Part shown: positions 46,239 through 48,565 of the stretch, piece after piece
Numbering within the stretch: position 1 is the first letter of the stretch
Layout of the letters: each line of letters begins with the position of its first letter
NCBI GenBank assembly: GCA_023807065.1
Contig: JAJJLU010003588.1
Coordinates: 1 to 48,565, forward strand
Length of the DNA stretch: 48,565 nt
From: Isotricha intestinalis
Taxonomy: Eukaryota; Ciliophora; Litostomatea; Vestibuliferida; Isotrichidae
Direction: 5' to 3'
Program-made: the position numbers and the translations under genes
Notes under the pieces: generated by a model
Databases searched by the model: none
The model's input: only the letters and a program-made list of their open reading frames with translations
Told to the model about the DNA's origin: nothing

Positions 46239-48338
46239 ATGGAAGCTTCACAAACTCAAATTTCAAATACATTTTTTGAAAATCCTCAATTAATATCAAA
46301 TACTTTATTATCAATGTCAAACAATCAAATTAATTATGATGACACAAATAGAATAATTTATCCAAATCAAACAAATAGTTCAAATAATATAAATTATAAT
46401 CAAAATTATAATAATCAATCAAATAATAATTTTTTCAAAGCTAACAATACTGGCTTTGGTCAAACATATAATTCTAATTTTAATCAAACTAATTTCTCAA
46501 ATTTTCATCAATCAAATAATTTTAATAATCCTAATCACAATTTTCTTATGAATGATATGATGAAATTAAATCCAAATAACTCAAAATCAATTAAACCTTT
46601 TATAAATAATTTTCTTTTTTCAAAAATTAATTTTAATGATATTCAATCTTTACCTGAAGAAAATATTATTCAATTAGTAAATATACTCCAAAACATTACA
46701 AAAAATTCTTTGAATGATACTAATTATTACTTAAAAGAAAACAATAAATTAAATAATCAAATAAATTCAATTTCAAGTCAATTTAAGAATAATAATTTAC
46801 CATATAATAATAATTTTGTTTCAAATAATGAAATAAAAACTTTATTAAAGAAAAATAAAGAACAAGAGAAATTAATTCAATCATATAGAGAAGTTTTAAA
46901 AGGAAAAAAAAATAATAATATTTTAATAGATGATGAAGAAGATGAAAAACATGATGTTAAAAAGAGTAAATCAAAAACAAGATATTATTGTCAATTTTGT
47001 GCTAATAAAAAATTTTATACTGAACAATTTTTAGAAGATCATATGAGAAGAAGGCATATGGCTTTTTCTGAACAATATAATTTAATTCAAAAAAAGAATC
47101 TTAATAAAAATAAATTATTTAATGAAACTAAAAATTCAATAGAAAAAATGATTATAAATTATCAAATAAAAAAACAATATAATAATTTAAATGAAAAATT
47201 ATATAATTTAGAAAAAAAAATTTCTCCAAATGAAGAAAGTAAAGAAAATCAAAAACCCAATTTTCCAAAAAGTGATGATACTTTAATTGATACTATTTTA
47301 AGATCATCAAATAAAAATAATAATAAAAAAAATAAAATATCAATGAGTAGAGGAAATTTTGAACAAAATGATGAAGAATATAAAAGAAAACTTATGAAAT
47401 TAAAAAAACAAAAAACAGAAGAAAAAAGATTAGAAAAAGAATATAAACAATATGAGACAAAAAAATTAAATGAAATGTCAGCTCTTAAAATTGAAAATGC
47501 ATATCTTAAATCAAAAAAGAATTTTGATTCTCTCGATTTTGAAAAGGATGATACTCCATATATTTCTCTTTTAAGAAGATCATCAATGCAAAATTCTTTA
47601 ATAAAATCTCAGAATAATACTATAAGAAATTCTTTTTTAAAAGTTACTCAAACAAATAAATTAAAAAATCATTTGGTATCAAATAGCACAATGAAAAATT
47701 CACAATTAATAAATGCTAATAATAATAATAATGAAAGTATTTTATTAAACAATAATAATATAGAACCAAATATTCTCAAGAGCAGTATTATTGATATAAA
47801 AAATCAATCTTTAATTGATTCGAAAATATCACAATCAATAATTATAGATGGTGACAATAATTTAAAAGGCCAAAATATAAGTAATAATAATATTAATGAA
47901 GAAATAGAACAAACTGAAGAAGAAAAAGAACTTCAACAATTTTATAAAAAATTTGTTTATAGAGATAGAAATTATAATGGTAATTTAAATAATTATATTA
48001 TAAAAATAATTCCTGATTCTTATGATATTTCAGATAATAAAATAAATGAAGATAAAGAGAATTCAATAAAAAATTTAACAATGAAAGATACAAATAATTC
48101 TATTGATAATCCAAATGACTTTGAAAATTATAAAAATGAACAATTAATTGATTTAATTAATAAAATAAATATTAATATGGGAGAAGAAAGTGAAAAAAAA
48201 GATAATTATGGTTTTTATTCTAAAAATTTAGATGAAATGTTAGATATTAAAGATATTATAGATGATGCAACTAATATATTTTATCAAAATAATAAAAATA
48301 GAAATGATGATATTTCTGTTGATTCAAACATATTATAA
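46239..48338 (+). CDS. DZIP1: DZIP1 (Iguana)-family C2H2 zinc-finger ciliary protein
   Basis: The 699-residue protein has an Asn/Gln-rich start. A DZIP1 N-terminal domain follows at about 112-175: IKPFINNFLFSKINFNDIQS, then LPEENIIQLVNILQNI, equivalent to the 'F-x-F-R…V-D-W…D-V-D' region of DZIP1. A coiled coil leads to a single C2H2 finger at about 249-275 (YYCQFCANKKFYTEQFLEDH followed by MRRRH). The C-x2-C spacing and F-L-x-x-H-x-x-R-R-H ending are characteristic of DZIP1/DZIP1L. Downstream are Lys/Glu coiled coils (about 370-420) and a low-complexity acidic tail. DZIP1 proteins act at the basal body and transition zone in ciliogenesis, which fits KATNIP and NEK in the same window. The start is the first ATG, 97 bp from the divergent neighbour; the stop is TAA. 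Confidence 0.82.
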   Translation: MEASQTQISNTFFENPQLISNTLLSMSNNQINYDDTNRIIYPNQTNSSNNINYNQNYNNQSNNNFFKANNTGFGQTYNSNFNQTNFSNFHQSNNFNNPNHNFLMNDMMKLNPNNSKSIKPFINNFLFSKINFNDIQSLPEENIIQLVNILQNITKNSLNDTNYYLKENNKLNNQINSISSQFKNNNLPYNNNFVSNNEIKTLLKKNKEQEKLIQSYREVLKGKKNNNILIDDEEDEKHDVKKSKSKTRYYCQFCANKKFYTEQFLEDHMRRRHMAFSEQYNLIQKKNLNKNKLFNETKNSIEKMIINYQIKKQYNNLNEKLYNLEKKISPNEESKENQKPNFPKSDDTLIDTILRSSNKNNNKKNKISMSRGNFEQNDEEYKRKLMKLKKQKTEEKRLEKEYKQYETKKLNEMSALKIENAYLKSKKNFDSLDFEKDDTPYISLLRRSSMQNSLIKSQNNTIRNSFLKVTQTNKLKNHLVSNSTMKNSQLINANNNNNESILLNNNNIEPNILKSSIIDIKNQSLIDSKISQSIIIDGDNNLKGQNISNNNINEEIEQTEEEKELQQFYKKFVYRDRNYNGNLNNYIIKIIPDSYDISDNKINEDKENSIKNLTMKDTNNSIDNPNDFENYKNEQLIDLINKININMGEESEKKDNYGFYSKNLDEMLDIKDIIDDATNIFYQNNKNRNDDISVDSNIL

Positions 48339-48412
48339 AAATAATTTTTGAAATTTTTTATTATAAACATAAATAAATTATAATATTTTTTATTAAATTT
48401 AAAAAAAAATAT

Positions 48413-48565
48413 TTATTTAAAACAATTAAAATTAAGAAAATCAATTTTAACATTTTTTTTCTTATCAATAGTAAAAGAAGACAAAGCCAAATTTTCATTT
48501 CCAAAATTTAAATTAGTTTTCATATAATCAGTTCCATTTAAAAGAGAATAAAATCCATTAGAAAA
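48413..48565 (-). CDS. C-terminal end of a gene cut by the window edge
   Basis: The last 50 codons of a minus-strand gene enter from the right edge and end at TAA (48415-48413). The sequence begins FSNGFYSLLNGTDYMKTNLN and ends KKKNVKIDFLNFNCFK. Gly, Thr, Tyr and Asp content and the uninterrupted frame to the edge support real coding sequence. The family cannot be identified from this piece. It converges on DZIP1 with 74 bp between stops. Confidence 0.65.
   Translation of the reverse strand, partial: FSNGFYSLLNGTDYMKTNLNFGNENLALSSFTIDKKKNVKIDFLNFNCFK

Noticed and set aside
744..48338. Ciliate-type reassigned stop codons
   Set aside because: TAA, TAG and TGA each end genes at natural C-termini and none occurs inside conserved domains, apart from introns and the single break at 11973.
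1..48565. Transposons, CRISPR arrays, telomeres or origins
   Set aside because: No transposase, spaced identical repeats, terminal telomeric repeat array or origin-like structure was seen.

Overview
This is nuclear DNA from a very AT-rich, gene-dense protist. It carries 22 complete protein genes, one partial gene at the right edge and one tRNA-Val gene. Most predicted proteins are rich in Asn, Lys, Glu and Ile, with long N-runs. The genetic code is standard: Gln is written CAA/CAG, and TAA, TAG and TGA all end well-delimited genes (TAG ends VPS8; TGA ends the EF-hand gene and the 893-residue coiled-coil gene). Introns are tiny. Five could be placed by eye, 29-41 nt long, all GTAAA...AG and all in phase 0. 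Several genes belong to families found in organisms with cilia or flagella (KATNIP, DZIP1, a NEK kinase, a TORTIFOLIA1-like microtubule protein). A ciliate-like or other flagellated protist with a standard code fits best; an anaerobic or rumen litostome ciliate is one possibility. The species cannot be named from this window.

Layout, left to right. 1-743: no gene seen. 0.74-6.1 kb, minus strand: an N-rich unknown, a small DoxX-like membrane protein and a CCDC177-like coiled-coil protein. The last is divergent, across only 52 bp, from KATNIP (6.2-9.0 kb, plus). 9.2-12.9 kb, plus: a TORTIFOLIA1/SPIRAL2-like protein with a reading-frame break near 11975. 13-15.6 kb, minus: a type I membrane protein and an unknown charged protein. 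15.6-16.6 kb: gene-poor, with short coding-like remnants, then tRNA-Val(AAC). 16.8-17.7 kb, minus: an RS/His-rich protein, divergent from a double-FHA protein (17.77-18.75 kb) that starts with a lipidation signal. Next come an unknown spliced gene, a TPR-PH protein (plus) and a large coiled-coil protein (minus). 24.2-25.7 kb is gene-poor and holds a clear minus-strand pseudogene. 25.8-29.9 kb, plus: three unknowns, the first ending in a CaaX box. 30.0-31.7 kb, minus: a PB1-ZZ-UBA protein resembling the autophagy receptors NBR1/p62. 32.6-34.9 kb: an LRR/EF-hand protein. 35.5-39.9 kb: VPS8. 40.2 kb: a small EF-hand protein. 40.9-43.0 kb, minus: a NEK kinase. 43.6-46.1 kb, minus: an MLO-like membrane protein, divergent from DZIP1 (46.2-48.3 kb). 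The right edge cuts a minus-strand gene.

There are no operons or mobile elements. Functional themes are microtubules and cilia (KATNIP, TOR1-like, NEK, DZIP1), membrane traffic and autophagy (VPS8, NBR1-like), and membrane-tethered signalling (FHA protein, CaaX protein, TPR-PH protein). Family assignments rest on motifs read by eye. Exon structures are inferred from frame continuity and GT..AG signals, not from transcripts.
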